Positions 8,745-18,204 are shown, counted from the stretch's first letter. The stretch is 64,000 nucleotides of DNA from Iodobacter sp. BJB302 (GCF_002735645.1 NZ_PDZG01000002.1:1-64000); one strand, 5' to 3'. Translations and numbers: made by a program. The notes: generated from the sequence alone by a model not told the origin.

Positions 8745-8869
8745 TTACTGGCCGCCTTTTCGATGGCTTCGCCACCTTTTTTGATATCTTTGCCCATGCC
8801 TGACACCGTATTACAGGCCGTAAGCCCCAGCATCAGAACCATCAACGTCAGCGTTGCAATTTTTTTCAT
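8741..8869 (-). CDS. Entericidin-like small lipoprotein
   Basis: A 42-residue protein placed between leuC and leuD, too short for most ORF cut-offs. It starts [16 protein letters not shown] and has a lipobox GLTAC with the lipidated Cys at residue 19. A short [18 protein letters not shown] tail follows, the hallmark of the entericidin A/B family of small membrane lipoproteins. A GGAGA ribosome-binding site lies eight to ten bases before the ATG. Its stop overlaps the leuD start. A link to leucine synthesis is not obvious; the position suggests co-expression only. Confidence 0.85.
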   Translation of the reverse strand: MKKIATLTLMVLMLGLTACNTVSGMGKDIKKGGEAIEKAASK

Positions 8870-8880
8870 CCCTGATCTCC

Positions 8881-10287
8881 TTAGGCGAACTGGCGCACAT
8901 CAACAAAGTGGCCTGCAATCGCCGCAGCCGCAGCCATTTCCGGGCTTAATAAATGCGTGCGGCCGCCCTGGCCCTGACGGCCTTCAAAATTCCGGTTACT
9001 GGTTGAAGCACAGCGCTCGCCCGGCTCTAAGCGATCCGCATTCATCGCAAGACACATAGAGCAGCCCGGCTCACGCCATTCAAAACCTGCCGCGATAAAG
9101 ATTTTATCCAGGCCTTCGGCCTCTGCCTGCGCTTTTACAAGACCAGAGCCCGGCACCACCAGAACCAGCTTCACATTAGCGGCCTTGGTTTTGCCCCTGG
9201 CAATGCCTGCTGCGGCACGTAAATCTTCGATACGGGAGTTAGTACAGGAGCCGATAAATACTTTATCAATCTGAATATCAGTCAGCGGCGTATTGGCGGT
9301 CAGGCCCATATACTGCAGCGCGCGCTCATAGCTGCCACGCTTGACCAGATCCGGCTCTGCGGCAGGATCCGGCACGGCCCCAGAGATGCCCAAAACTTGT
9401 TCTGGCGATGTGCCCCATGTAAGCTGCGGCTCGATTTCTGCGGCATCCAGCGTAACCAGTGCATCAAATACCGCACCTTCATCAGAGACCAGTGTTTTCC
9501 AGTGCGCGACCGCAGCATCCCATTGCGCTGCATTAGGTGAGAAAGGCCTGCCTTTGAGGTAATCAATGGTTTTTTCATCAACGGCCACCATGCCTGCACG
9601 AGCGCCCGCCTCAATCGCCATATTACACAGCGTCATCCGCCCTTCGATGGAAAGCGAGCGGATCGCCTCGCCGCCAAATTCAATCGCGTAGCCCGTGCCG
9701 CCTGCCGTGCCTACTTTGCCAATAATGGCCAGTGCCACGTCTTTTGCCGTTACACCCCGGCCCAACACGCCATCCACGCGAATCAGCATGGCTTTCGATT
9801 TTTTGGCAACCAGCGTTTGCGTGGCCATCACATGCTCAACTTCAGAGGTGCCAATGCCATGCGCAAGCGCAGCAAATGCACCATGTGTGGAAGTGTGGCT
9901 GTCACCACAGACCACCGTCATTCCTGGCAAGGTTGCGCCATTTTCCGGGCCAACCACATGCACAATGCCTTGCTTCTGATCTTTAAAGGGATAATAAGCC
10001 AGCGCGCCAAATTCTTTAATATTGGCATCCAGTGTTTCTACCTGCAGCCGTGAGATCGGGTCTTGAATACCCTTATCCCAATGATCAGTTGGCGTATTAT
10101 GATCGGCAGTCGAAACAATCGAAGACTTGCGCCATAGCGTTCTGCCCGCTAACTTCAAGCCTTCAAAGGCTTGCGGGCTGGTGACTTCATGCACCAGGTG
10201 ACGATCAATATAAATAAGGCAAGTGCCATCGTCTTCAGTACGAATAACGTGGGAATGCCAAAGTTTGTCATAAAGTGTCTGAGCCAT
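8881..10287 (-). CDS. leuC: 3-isopropylmalate dehydratase large subunit
   Basis: LeuC is the iron-sulfur subunit of isopropylmalate isomerase, 468 residues, full length. Visible family motifs include [20 protein letters not shown], where the first cluster-region residues sit, [16 protein letters not shown] and the paired cysteines in [11 protein letters not shown] that bind the 4Fe-4S cluster. The following lipoprotein gene starts 12 bases after the stop, so leuC, the lipoprotein and leuD form one operon. No leader peptide with leucine codons was found in the roughly 140 bases upstream. Confidence 0.97.
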   Translation of the reverse strand: MAQTLYDKLWHSHVIRTEDDGTCLIYIDRHLVHEVTSPQAFEGLKLAGRTLWRKSSIVSTADHNTPTDHWDKGIQDPISRLQVETLDANIKEFGALAYYPFKDQKQGIVHVVGPENGATLPGMTVVCGDSHTSTHGAFAALAHGIGTSEVEHVMATQTLVAKKSKAMLIRVDGVLGRGVTAKDVALAIIGKVGTAGGTGYAIEFGGEAIRSLSIEGRMTLCNMAIEAGARAGMVAVDEKTIDYLKGRPFSPNAAQWDAAVAHWKTLVSDEGAVFDALVTLDAAEIEPQLTWGTSPEQVLGISGAVPDPAAEPDLVKRGSYERALQYMGLTANTPLTDIQIDKVFIGSCTNSRIEDLRAAAGIARGKTKAANVKLVLVVPGSGLVKAQAEAEGLDKIFIAAGFEWREPGCSMCLAMNADRLEPGERCASTSNRNFEGRQGQGGRTHLLSPEMAAAAAIAGHFVDVRQFA

Positions 10288-10428
10288 GGCGATAGTCTGG
10301 AAAAGTCAGGGTCTTCGAAACTAGCATAGAAGGCCTTTTGCCACAACCGTGTAAGCAAGACTTATGCCGATGTAGTTTAAATAAAAGAATTACACACCAC
10401 TTCAAATACCACAGGAAAGGAAACCTCT

Positions 10429-10863
10429 ATGCACAGACCACTTCTCGCCCTGATGCTGCTTGTTGCCAGCGGCTGGGTTCAGGCCGCATCTTGCCAGAGC
10501 GTAGCAGAAGGATTAAACCGTCAGCTGCACCCCGGCACCAATACCAGTGAGCTGACAGAAATACTCAGCAGTCTGAATCAGCAAGGCCGCCTGCCCGCCA
10601 AATTTGTCACTAAACGCGAAGCACAGGCCGCAGGCTGGCGCCCTGGCAGCAGTCTCTGGCAAAGCCTGCCCGGCAAATCCATTGGTGGCGATCGTTTTGG
10701 CAACCGTGAAAACCGCCTGCCGCGCGGCCAGTACCAAGAAGCAGATTTAGACTACCAGGGCGGAAAACGCGGTGCAAAACGCATTGTATTCAGCAAAAAT
10801 GGCCCGCGCTTTATTACAGTCGATCATTATCAAACCTTTACTGAGGTGGCAGCATGTCAATAA
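10429..10863 (+). CDS. Secreted barnase-type guanyl-specific ribonuclease
   Basis: An extracellular RNase of the microbial N1/T1 (barnase) family. A signal peptide ends near GWVQAAS (about residue 20), so the mature enzyme is near 124 residues. The barnase fold motifs are clear: KSIGGDRFGNRE, EADLDY and a terminal DHYQTFTEV. By position the catalytic triad is Glu104, Arg118 and His133. Two extra cysteines (residues 22 and 143) could form a disulfide. The stop overlaps the start of the barstar gene by ten bases, so enzyme and inhibitor are co-translated. The likely role is RNA scavenging or attack on competitors, with barstar protecting the producer's cytosol. Confidence 0.93.
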   Translation: MHRPLLALMLLVASGWVQAASCQSVAEGLNRQLHPGTNTSELTEILSSLNQQGRLPAKFVTKREAQAAGWRPGSSLWQSLPGKSIGGDRFGNRENRLPRGQYQEADLDYQGGKRGAKRIVFSKNGPRFITVDHYQTFTEVAACQ

Positions 10864-11135
10864 ACCAACGCGTTGTACTCCAGCATATTTACAAGCTCAA
10901 TGATGCTTACCAGCAACTGGCCGAACAACTGGATTTTTCCAGCGATTTTATTAATAACCTGGATGCACTTTACGATGAGCTGAGTGGCAACCTAGAAGGC
11001 CCTATCCAGATCACATGGGAAAACACCAAGGAAGCGCAAGCCGCGCTGGGCGAGGAAGACTACGCGGCCTTACTTGCAGTATTCAACGATGCGATCGCAG
11101 ACCGGGATGATTTAAGCCTTATCCTGAAGCCATAG
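10854..11135 (+). CDS. Barstar-family ribonuclease inhibitor
   Basis: The 93-residue cytosolic protein matches barstar, which plugs the barnase active site. The recognisable core is FINNLDALYDELSGNLEGPIQI (about residues 30-50), where the Asp in NLDALYDEL corresponds to the inhibitory Asp of classical barstar. It has no signal peptide, fitting a protector of the host cell. It overlaps the RNase gene by ten bases. Confidence 0.92.
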   Translation: MSINQRVVLQHIYKLNDAYQQLAEQLDFSSDFINNLDALYDELSGNLEGPIQITWENTKEAQAALGEEDYAALLAVFNDAIADRDDLSLILKP

Positions 11136-11345
11136 GCACTGCTGACGCTTGATTTATTGCACGGCGCAAAAAACCGTGCCGGTGATAGCTGGCATGGCTG
11201 CACGGCGAATGCTCATCGCACTCGCAGCGCCTTGCGTGATTTAACTTGTTCAGCCCGAAAACTTGCAGCCAGTGCAGCCGTAAATAAAACCTGGTGCATT
11301 GCAGCAAAACAAACTTGGATCATTGCCCGCTCTTTCCTATACTCA

Positions 11346-11383
11346 GGCTCTGGCAAAACAAACTTAAAAGCGCTGCCAGAGCC
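11346..11383. repeat. Inverted repeat upstream of the methyltransferase gene
   Basis: GGCTCTGGCA (11346-11355) and TGCCAGAGCC (11374-11383) form a perfect 10-bp stem with an 18-base loop. It lies just before the methyltransferase gene and is followed by a T-rich but not continuous run. It may be a terminator for the RNase-barstar operon or a leader hairpin. Confidence 0.5.
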
Positions 11384-11420
11384 ATGATCTGTTTTCTGCT
11401 GCAGAACCCGGGGAGGTCTT

Positions 11421-12140
11421 ATGGATTTTGAATATCAAAATTATCCAAAAAAAATAAATATAGGCTGTGGTTATGATTTAAAAACCGGTTATCTGAATAT
11501 TGATTTAAATGAATATCACCAGCCTGATTTAGTCGCCGACTGTACCCAGCTCAAATGCCTGCCTTCTGCCTATTACGAATATATTCTGGCCAACGATATA
11601 CTCGAACACATCCCCAGATTAAAAACCAGCACCACATTAAGGGAGTGGAACCGCCTGCTCGCCCATGGCGGCATGCTTGAATTGCAAATTCCTAATGTAA
11701 TTGGCTTGTTAAATCTTTTAAAAAAACCAGAAAACCAGACACTGGCCAAACATGAAGAGCTTTTGCGCTGCCTGTTTGGCACGCAATGCTATAACGGTGA
11801 TTTCCATTTTATCGGTTTTACCGAAATAACCATTAAAAACGTCTTGTATGAAGCTGGCTTCACCATCAAAAGCCTGAATTCCGTTGATGACTGGCTGTTT
11901 AATGTAAAAGCCGTCAAAACAGGCGAGCCCCTGTACGATGGCCTGATTGATATTCAGGAAGATGATGATTTTTTATTTGCCGCCTTTATGCACTTACTCA
12001 AACGCAAACCAGACAGTGGCGGGTTTGATCATTACAAAGCGCAATTAAGCAAAGGCATGGAAAGAGAAGCGATTGTAGAAAACATCAAGGGCAGTCAGGA
12101 ATATATTCAGTTAAATAAAACAACTCAGACTCAGATATAA
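11421..12140 (+). CDS. SAM-dependent methyltransferase with C-terminal DUF4214 domain
   Basis: The 239-residue protein begins with a class I methyltransferase fold: the SAM-binding loop KINIGCGYDLKTGYLNID at residues 11-28, then ANDILEHIPRL near 55. After about residue 170 comes a DUF4214-type segment (FMHLLKRKPDSGGFDHYKAQL), a helical module often found in glycan-related or secreted surface proteins. A strong GGGGAGG lies just before the ATG. The substrate is unknown; a sugar or glycan target is a guess from the domain pairing. AT-rich codon use differs slightly from its neighbours. Confidence 0.8.
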   Translation: MDFEYQNYPKKINIGCGYDLKTGYLNIDLNEYHQPDLVADCTQLKCLPSAYYEYILANDILEHIPRLKTSTTLREWNRLLAHGGMLELQIPNVIGLLNLLKKPENQTLAKHEELLRCLFGTQCYNGDFHFIGFTEITIKNVLYEAGFTIKSLNSVDDWLFNVKAVKTGEPLYDGLIDIQEDDDFLFAAFMHLLKRKPDSGGFDHYKAQLSKGMEREAIVENIKGSQEYIQLNKTTQTQI

Positions 12141-12143
12141 AAC

Positions 12144-12173
12144 AAAAAAGCGCCGCCCAAGGGCGGCGCTTTA
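12144..12173. terminator. Bidirectional terminator between methyltransferase and tamB
   Basis: GCGCCGCCC (12150-12158) pairs with GGGCGGCGC (12161-12169) across a two-base loop, with an A-run before and a short T-run after. It serves the two convergent genes. Confidence 0.9.
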
Positions 12174-12177
12174 CATC

Positions 12178-15100
12178 TTAATCAAAAGAGAATGTGTAAT
12201 AAGCATCCCCTGTGGTTTCATCCGTACCAATACGTGAAACCAAAGACCAGCCTTTAGTCAGCTGCCAGGTAAACTTCACCGCATCGCGTAAGCCATTCAC
12301 GCTTTTTTCCAGTGATACCCGTACATTCTTACTTAACTGCTTACCCACCGAAACCACCTGGGTAGAGCTGCCATCCTTTTCCCTCTGGCTGCTGAAACCC
12401 ACATCATCGAGGCCAACCTTACCCAAAAGCCCTTCGCTAAAGCTTGAATTATCTCCGGAAGTCAGCAACGCATTGGCCACCTGCAGCATCAGAGCACTGT
12501 CTGATTTTTCCATGCTGTCTGAGCCATGGCCAAACAAGAGCCAGCTGAGTTTTTCACTATCCGGAACACTGGGTTCGGAGTAGAGCATCACCCGTGGCCG
12601 CAAGGCGGTGCCGTTCACCTGCACACCCGCCTCAACCTGCTGGCCCCTGCGCATGGCCAGCACATCCAGCCCGGGGTTATCAATGGGGCCCTGGAACGCC
12701 AGCACGCCGCGCTCAATATCCAGCTTTTGCCCGTATGCGCTATAAGTGCTGCGGGCATTGCCTTCATTTTCTGCCACCTGCACCACGCCATGCGCAGTAG
12801 GCGGCTGATTGGCTTGTGCGCGCAAACGCAGCAGACCAGCCAGCCTTGCATCTAATCCATACCCCCGGAAGCGGAAGTTTTTTCCAAGATCAATATCCAT
12901 CTGCAAGGTAAGCTTTGGCCCCGCATCAACCGGTGCTTTACTGCGGCCTTTGATCACCACATCATCCGACAGCTTGGGCACATCGTTAGACTGAAAGCGA
13001 ATATCCCCTTCATCTGCCTTCAGCTGGCCACTGACGCTCAGCGCCTTATCTTTGAGCATGATATTGCCCTGGCCGGACATCACCACCAGCATATCGGCCT
13101 TACTGATCAAAGTCAGCTTATTGGCCGTAACCTGGGCCGTGGCGCTGGGGCTTGGGCCTGCCAGATCAAACGAGCCTTTCGCATCCAAAGTACCCTGCCC
13201 GCCTTTAAACTGGAATTGCTGCAAATTAATTAGCTGCTTATCCAGCGTTACCCTCACCTTCCCATCCTGCAAAGCCAGCCCTGTTGCGGCATCCCGCACC
13301 GATATGCCATCACCGTAGATAAAGCCGGTCCAGTCGTTTTCTTTAGGTAATCCTGCGTGCCGCACTTCAAAACGCCCGCTCCCGGCCAGCGTTAAATCCG
13401 GCCCTAGCAGCGGGCCAAACATTGAAAGCTTAGGCACATCCCCCTTGATAAAGACATCAAGCGGTGCGCGCTCTGCCAAGCGCCAATTCACAGCATCCAG
13501 CAGCGCAGTACCATTCGCCTGCATCTGACCAAAACGGCCCGAGCTTAAATGACCGTTAAAATTCAGGCCTGATTGTTTCGCCAGTACCTGCAGCCTGAAG
13601 TCTTGCAAATCAAACTTTTGCGGTGCGGTGTTTTGCGTTACATACTTTAAATCACCAGATTGCCGGTGGATTTCCAGCTGGCCATCTAAGCTGCCCGCAG
13701 ATTTAAGCACCCAGCGCCCGCCCAGCATCAGATTGCCACTGACTTCTTTTTGCCCCAGCAGCGTCAGCCATTGCCCAACCGACACCTGCTCCAGCTCACC
13801 TGCGGTATCCAGATTGCCATCCTGCCAGTTCAGTTTTTCAATATGCACCCGCGTATCGCCCATCAACAGACGTGCATCGCCAAGCCGCACCAGATTAGCA
13901 CCGGCCTCCAGCGATAACGGCGCAGCCAGACTCAGGGCCAGTGGCTGATTCACCTGCAGGCCCTGCACACTGCCGCGCCAGACCCACTGATCGCTTAAGC
14001 CGCCCTCAAAGCGCGAGCTGACATCAATCAGACGCTCATCCTGCTTACCTTTTAACTGCAGGCTGGCGCTGTGTTTTTCCCGGCTGCCATCCGCTTTAAA
14101 GTTAAGCGTCTGAACCTGCACACCAGCCGCTTTTGCATCCGTGATATCGGCAAGAATATGCATTGGCCCTTTTAAATCAGACTGCAGCTGAGCATCCAGC
14201 ACCGCCTGATTGACCGAGACGCCAAAGGGCGTTTGCAAGCCTGCAACTGCCAGCTGAGTGGCAATTTGCGGGCTGAGCATGGCACCTTTTAACTGCGCAT
14301 CCCCGCTGATTTTGCCGCTGAACCCCGGGCCAAATTGTTGTAACTGCGGCAGGCTGATTTTCAGCTTCAGCACATCACTGGCAAGGCCAAGTGCCCCCTC
14401 TGCATCGATGCGGTTTGCACCCAATGCCAGCCATAAATCTGCATTCGAAACACGGGTTTCTTCTATATTCAGCTGGCCTTTACCACTAAGCACTTCGCCA
14501 TTAAAACGGCTGTCACTCAGGCTGTAATCCACACTGGCTTTTAAAGCGGGCTGTAAAGCGCCGGCTAGTTTAAATTGTCCTGTCAGCGATCCTTTCGGGC
14601 TGGCTACAAATTCAGCAGGATTAAGACCCGTAAATTCACCCGACAATTTAAAGTCATTTTTTGCCACGCCTTTTGCATCAAGCAAACCCAGCTCACCCTG
14701 CAAGGCAACGCTGCTGTTAGCCCGGGATAAGCGTGCCTCACGCAAAACAATACGCCGCTCATGCTTGGGGTTTAACCAGCCCATATCCAGATCCAGCGCC
14801 GCATTACGCTGCGCATCGGCCAGTTTGGCCAGCACATCGGGCGCCAGCCACGGGCCTTTCAACTCAATCGTGCCACCCAGTGATGCAGGAGGCTGACGCG
14901 TAAAAAGCTTGGCCGGGTCAATTTTGGCCAGATCAAGCTTTAATTTCAGCTGACCTTTATCCAGTTGCCCCGCCCCTTTAATTTGTCCTTGCCCCAGCAA
15001 ATCCAGCGACATGGATTTAAGCGTAACCGTTTCTTTTAAATACCCCAGCTTGCTGCTGATCTGCGTAAACGGCAACCCGCCCTGATCAATCGTTAAAGGC

Positions 15101-16059
15101 ATAGCATTGCGGATTTCCAGCGCGCCACTGGCCGCGTTTTCACCCAATGGAACAACAGACAAAGACACATCAATCAGCGCCTTAGGCAAGCCTTGCATCA
15201 GAGCGGCAGGATTAAGCTGCTGCAACTTAATCTGACCTTCACTTAAAAGCTGATAGGTATAAGGGGCAAACAGATCCAGCCGTGCATTGATCATGGCGTT
15301 GAGCTGATTGCTTTTGATATCGCCTTTTAATTGCAATTTACGCAGCTCGCCATCAAGCATGATTTGGGATTGCAAGGGCTGATTTTCCACCTTACCCGCA
15401 AGTGACAGCTGGCCAGACGTCACAAAAGGCTGTGTCCCAACCAGCGCCAGATGCCCTTTAAAACTGGCATCCAACTGTGGCAGCTTTAACTTAAGCTGAT
15501 CCAAAGTAATTTGATGGAAACGGCCATTACTGGCTAATTTGAAACGAATATCATCCAGATCGGGCGATCCCTTAATACTCAGCTTTTTAATCTGTGCCTG
15601 ATCAATATGCAGACCAATTGGCAGAGTAATGCTTTCTGGCGGGGGCGAAGCAGGCTTATCCGGCGGGCTGGGTTTAATGTCTATTTCCAAATGGCCGATA
15701 CTTAATTCATCCAGCGATAGATCGCGGGCCAGCAGGCTGTACGGGCTCCATGCAAGGCTCACTTTATCCACAGCAAGCCCCATATCTGCGGTCTTCAGCA
15801 CGAGGCCACGCAGGGCGAAATCAGACCATAAAGAACCCTCAATTGCGCGCAGCTTTGCCACACCGCTCTGGTTGATTTGCTTTACCAGCCAGTCGCGCCC
15901 CATTTGTGAATCAAAAAAGGCCAGCGCAATGGTCAGTAAAAAAACAGGGATAACTAATATAAACAGCAGCCAGCCAATAAAGCGGCGCATTTTTGAATAG
16001 CGTGCAACGGGCTTGGTAGCCGGAGTTTCTGCGGCAGCAGGCGTTGGATTTGTCTGCAT
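12178..16059 (-). CDS. tamB: Translocation and assembly module subunit TamB
   Basis: TamB is a very long inner-membrane anchored protein that spans the periplasm and works with TamA in outer-membrane protein assembly and phospholipid transport. The 1293-residue product has a single N-terminal membrane segment (FIGWLLFILVIPVFLLTIALAFF, about residues 28-50). A long beta-rich AsmA-like/beta-taco body follows, then the conserved TamB (DUF490) C-terminal domain ending YYTFSFD. Length is typical. Its ATG directly follows the tamA stop with no gap, so the two are one operon. Confidence 0.93.
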   Translation of the reverse strand: MQTNPTPAAAETPATKPVARYSKMRRFIGWLLFILVIPVFLLTIALAFFDSQMGRDWLVKQINQSGVAKLRAIEGSLWSDFALRGLVLKTADMGLAVDKVSLAWSPYSLLARDLSLDELSIGHLEIDIKPSPPDKPASPPPESITLPIGLHIDQAQIKKLSIKGSPDLDDIRFKLASNGRFHQITLDQLKLKLPQLDASFKGHLALVGTQPFVTSGQLSLAGKVENQPLQSQIMLDGELRKLQLKGDIKSNQLNAMINARLDLFAPYTYQLLSEGQIKLQQLNPAALMQGLPKALIDVSLSVVPLGENAASGALEIRNAMPLTIDQGGLPFTQISSKLGYLKETVTLKSMSLDLLGQGQIKGAGQLDKGQLKLKLDLAKIDPAKLFTRQPPASLGGTIELKGPWLAPDVLAKLADAQRNAALDLDMGWLNPKHERRIVLREARLSRANSSVALQGELGLLDAKGVAKNDFKLSGEFTGLNPAEFVASPKGSLTGQFKLAGALQPALKASVDYSLSDSRFNGEVLSGKGQLNIEETRVSNADLWLALGANRIDAEGALGLASDVLKLKISLPQLQQFGPGFSGKISGDAQLKGAMLSPQIATQLAVAGLQTPFGVSVNQAVLDAQLQSDLKGPMHILADITDAKAAGVQVQTLNFKADGSREKHSASLQLKGKQDERLIDVSSRFEGGLSDQWVWRGSVQGLQVNQPLALSLAAPLSLEAGANLVRLGDARLLMGDTRVHIEKLNWQDGNLDTAGELEQVSVGQWLTLLGQKEVSGNLMLGGRWVLKSAGSLDGQLEIHRQSGDLKYVTQNTAPQKFDLQDFRLQVLAKQSGLNFNGHLSSGRFGQMQANGTALLDAVNWRLAERAPLDVFIKGDVPKLSMFGPLLGPDLTLAGSGRFEVRHAGLPKENDWTGFIYGDGISVRDAATGLALQDGKVRVTLDKQLINLQQFQFKGGQGTLDAKGSFDLAGPSPSATAQVTANKLTLISKADMLVVMSGQGNIMLKDKALSVSGQLKADEGDIRFQSNDVPKLSDDVVIKGRSKAPVDAGPKLTLQMDIDLGKNFRFRGYGLDARLAGLLRLRAQANQPPTAHGVVQVAENEGNARSTYSAYGQKLDIERGVLAFQGPIDNPGLDVLAMRRGQQVEAGVQVNGTALRPRVMLYSEPSVPDSEKLSWLLFGHGSDSMEKSDSALMLQVANALLTSGDNSSFSEGLLGKVGLDDVGFSSQREKDGSSTQVVSVGKQLSKNVRVSLEKSVNGLRDAVKFTWQLTKGWSLVSRIGTDETTGDAYYTFSFD

Positions 16060-17832
16060 TTAAAAAGTCACTCCCATGGTGAAATGCACACGAAACTGAT
16101 TTTCTTCCACGCCTCTCGCCACATCTAAACCAATTACCCCCACCGGGCTTACCCAGCGCGCACCCACACCCACACCAGTCGAGCCGCGCCAGTCTTTCCA
16201 CTGATCCCCGACACCACCGTGATCAACAAACACCGCGCCAAGCCAGTCTTTATAAACAGGGGTCTGAAACTCTATAGAGCTGACCGCCATAACTCTGCCA
16301 GGAATGGTCGAGCCCCCAAGCGATAAGCCTAAACTTTGATAATCATAGCCACGCACCGACGATGAGCCACCGGTCCGGAACAACCAATCACTTGGCACAT
16401 TAAAAAATTCTTTGGTAAAGGTATCACCGGCTTCCAGGCGGGCAACCACTACGCTTTTTTCACCCACAGGCCAAAACTGCACACCACGCCCATACAGGCG
16501 AACAAAGCTTTCATCCGACAGCAGGCCCTTAAGTGCGCCCCCGCCTTCCAGAGTAATCACATTACCCGAGCGCGGGTTTCTGAGCCGGTCTACATCACGC
16601 CTTACCCACTGATATTTTGCGGTTAAAGACTGAGGATCAGAAACCGTACCGTCATTTAGCTCGCGACGCTCTATTTGATATTCAATCGCAATTAATCGGT
16701 CAATATTCTTTTCAGTGCTGCTGCGGGATACCCCGGTCTTCCAGGTGCTGGTATCCAGGCCCTGAATATTTTCATTCACATAGCTGGCATAGACCCGGTG
16801 CTCGTACCCTGATGCAAAGCGGGGGAAGGTAATCCCGGCACTTGCTGACTGCTCTTTTTGCTGCAGGCGCACGCCACTATCCAGTACCCAGCCCCTGTCC
16901 ATCAGATTTAAATAGCGATAATCAAACGAGCCGCGCATACCGGTATTGGTGCTATAGCCCAAACCTGTACTGATTTTGCTCAAAGGCGCTTCTTGCACCG
17001 TTACTTTTACGGGCGCAATAAAGGGGGCTTCGGGCGGCAGATCAACATCCACCAAAACCAGAGAAAAATGCGGCAGATTCTGTAAATAGGTTTGTAATTC
17101 TAATAAATCATTGCGGCGATATTCTGCGCCCTCACGAAACTGAATATTGTTGCGGATTAATTTTTCAGGATAGCGGGATAAGCCCGTGATGCTTGCCGGC
17201 CCATAAAAATAAGCAGGCCCGCTGTCAACATCAACAGTCAGATCAACTGTATTTGCTTCGGGATCAACACTGGCTTCGGCATGAACTAATTTGGCCGCCG
17301 GATAACGGCGATTCAGCAATGAGCTTACCGCGCCACGCTTGGCGCTATCCCAATCACTCTGGCGAAAGATGCTTCCCTTGGGCAGGGGCCAGTTTTGCTC
17401 CTGGCGCTCTTCCAAACGCTTCATCCGCACTTCGTCGGGGATAATGTCGCCCAGATAATTCACATCCACACTGCGAACCAGGGTTGGCTTTCCGGCATCC
17501 ACATCCAAAGAAACAATCGCCGGGATGGTCGATTCGTCCATGCTGGCGGTCACCCTGGGCGAAAAATAACCTTCCGTCGCCAGCAGGCCGGCAACGGTAT
17601 CCGGCGCATTATCGATCAGGCGTGAAAGCTGCTCTTTGGTCATCCTTTTTTCAGTTTTCCAGCGAGCAAGATCCAGGTGTTTTTCTAAGAGCGCCTGCAA
17701 ATCATCGGGCGCTTCAATATTCAAAACATAGGGAAAATAGACACTTTGCTCTGCATCCGCAGCAGGCAGCTCTTCGGCCAGCGACAGAACAGGAAAAGCC
17801 ATGAGCAAAACGAAAAATGACCGAACAATCAT
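16060..17832 (-). CDS. tamA: Translocation and assembly module subunit TamA (Omp85 family)
   Basis: TamA is an outer-membrane beta-barrel of the BamA/Omp85 superfamily. The 590-residue protein has a signal peptide (MIVRSFFVLLMAFPVLSLAEE), periplasmic POTRA repeats over about residues 30-260 and a 16-strand barrel domain. The barrel carries the family motif RGYDYQSLG (loop 6, near residue 490) and a C-terminal strand ending in Phe (FHFTMGVTF-like ending, FRVHFTMGVTF). It is immediately upstream of tamB. No other operon member is present. Confidence 0.94.
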   Translation of the reverse strand: MIVRSFFVLLMAFPVLSLAEELPAADAEQSVYFPYVLNIEAPDDLQALLEKHLDLARWKTEKRMTKEQLSRLIDNAPDTVAGLLATEGYFSPRVTASMDESTIPAIVSLDVDAGKPTLVRSVDVNYLGDIIPDEVRMKRLEERQEQNWPLPKGSIFRQSDWDSAKRGAVSSLLNRRYPAAKLVHAEASVDPEANTVDLTVDVDSGPAYFYGPASITGLSRYPEKLIRNNIQFREGAEYRRNDLLELQTYLQNLPHFSLVLVDVDLPPEAPFIAPVKVTVQEAPLSKISTGLGYSTNTGMRGSFDYRYLNLMDRGWVLDSGVRLQQKEQSASAGITFPRFASGYEHRVYASYVNENIQGLDTSTWKTGVSRSSTEKNIDRLIAIEYQIERRELNDGTVSDPQSLTAKYQWVRRDVDRLRNPRSGNVITLEGGGALKGLLSDESFVRLYGRGVQFWPVGEKSVVVARLEAGDTFTKEFFNVPSDWLFRTGGSSSVRGYDYQSLGLSLGGSTIPGRVMAVSSIEFQTPVYKDWLGAVFVDHGGVGDQWKDWRGSTGVGVGARWVSPVGVIGLDVARGVEENQFRVHFTMGVTF

Positions 17833-17889
17833 AGGGATGATTTTAAAAGAGGCAAGGCCGCTACTTTACCGCATGGGAGGCGCAGCGGA

Positions 17890-17944
17890 CAAAAAAGAAC
17901 CCGGTCTGTATACGCATCCAAAGACGCAGAACACAGAGCCGGGT
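17890..17944 (-). terminator. Terminator of the small-peptide transcription unit
   Basis: On the minus strand ACCCGG ... CCGGGT closes a 46-base hairpin with inner CTGT/ACAG and GCGTC/GATGC stems, followed by TTCTTTTTT. It lies 90 bases past the stop of the 28-residue ORF. Confidence 0.8.
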
Positions 17945-18032
17945 AACAAGAAAGACCAGATGAAGAGTCAAAACATACTACACACACAACAACTTACTAC
18001 TTACCACACTTACAAACAGCTAAACCACCAGA

Positions 18033-18119
18033 TCAACGAGTTGCAATAAAACCCTGGGACTTCAACAGCAGGTTTTGAGCAGATTCGATGTTCTTAAAAA
18101 TAATTTGCAAGGTACGCAT
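18033..18119 (-). CDS. Small protein of 28 residues in its own transcription unit
   Basis: A short ORF too small for routine calling: MRTLQIIFKNIES... ending FIATR, 28 residues with a mildly amphipathic, basic character and no signal peptide. An AAGGAG sits six bases before the ATG. A good sigma-70 promoter lies at 18176-18204 and a strong terminator at 17890-17944. Transcript length would be about 280 bases, with a GU-rich stretch of about 90 bases between the stop codon and the terminator. I do not recognise the family. It may be a real small protein, a dual-function RNA, or a leader peptide of a small RNA. Confidence 0.6.
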   Translation of the reverse strand: MRTLQIIFKNIESAQNLLLKSQGFIATR

Positions 18120-18175
18120 TTGCATCTCCTTAAAAGTTTGGGTCAGAGATCTGTTCCCAATCAAGCAATGACGCT

Positions 18176-18204
18176 ACTTTAGCAAAACTACATCTCACTT
18201 GCAA
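18176..18204 (-). promoter_or_regulatory. Sigma-70 promoter of the small-peptide unit
   Basis: On the minus strand TTGCAA (18199-18204), a 17-base spacer and TAAAGT (18176-18181). The start point would be near 18169, giving a leader of about 50 bases before the ATG at 18119. Confidence 0.65.

Noticed and set aside
17801-18049. Plus-strand ORF of 82 codons upstream of tamA
   Set aside because: No ribosome-binding site or family, composition of random AT-rich sequence, and it runs opposite to the clearer minus-strand small-peptide unit.
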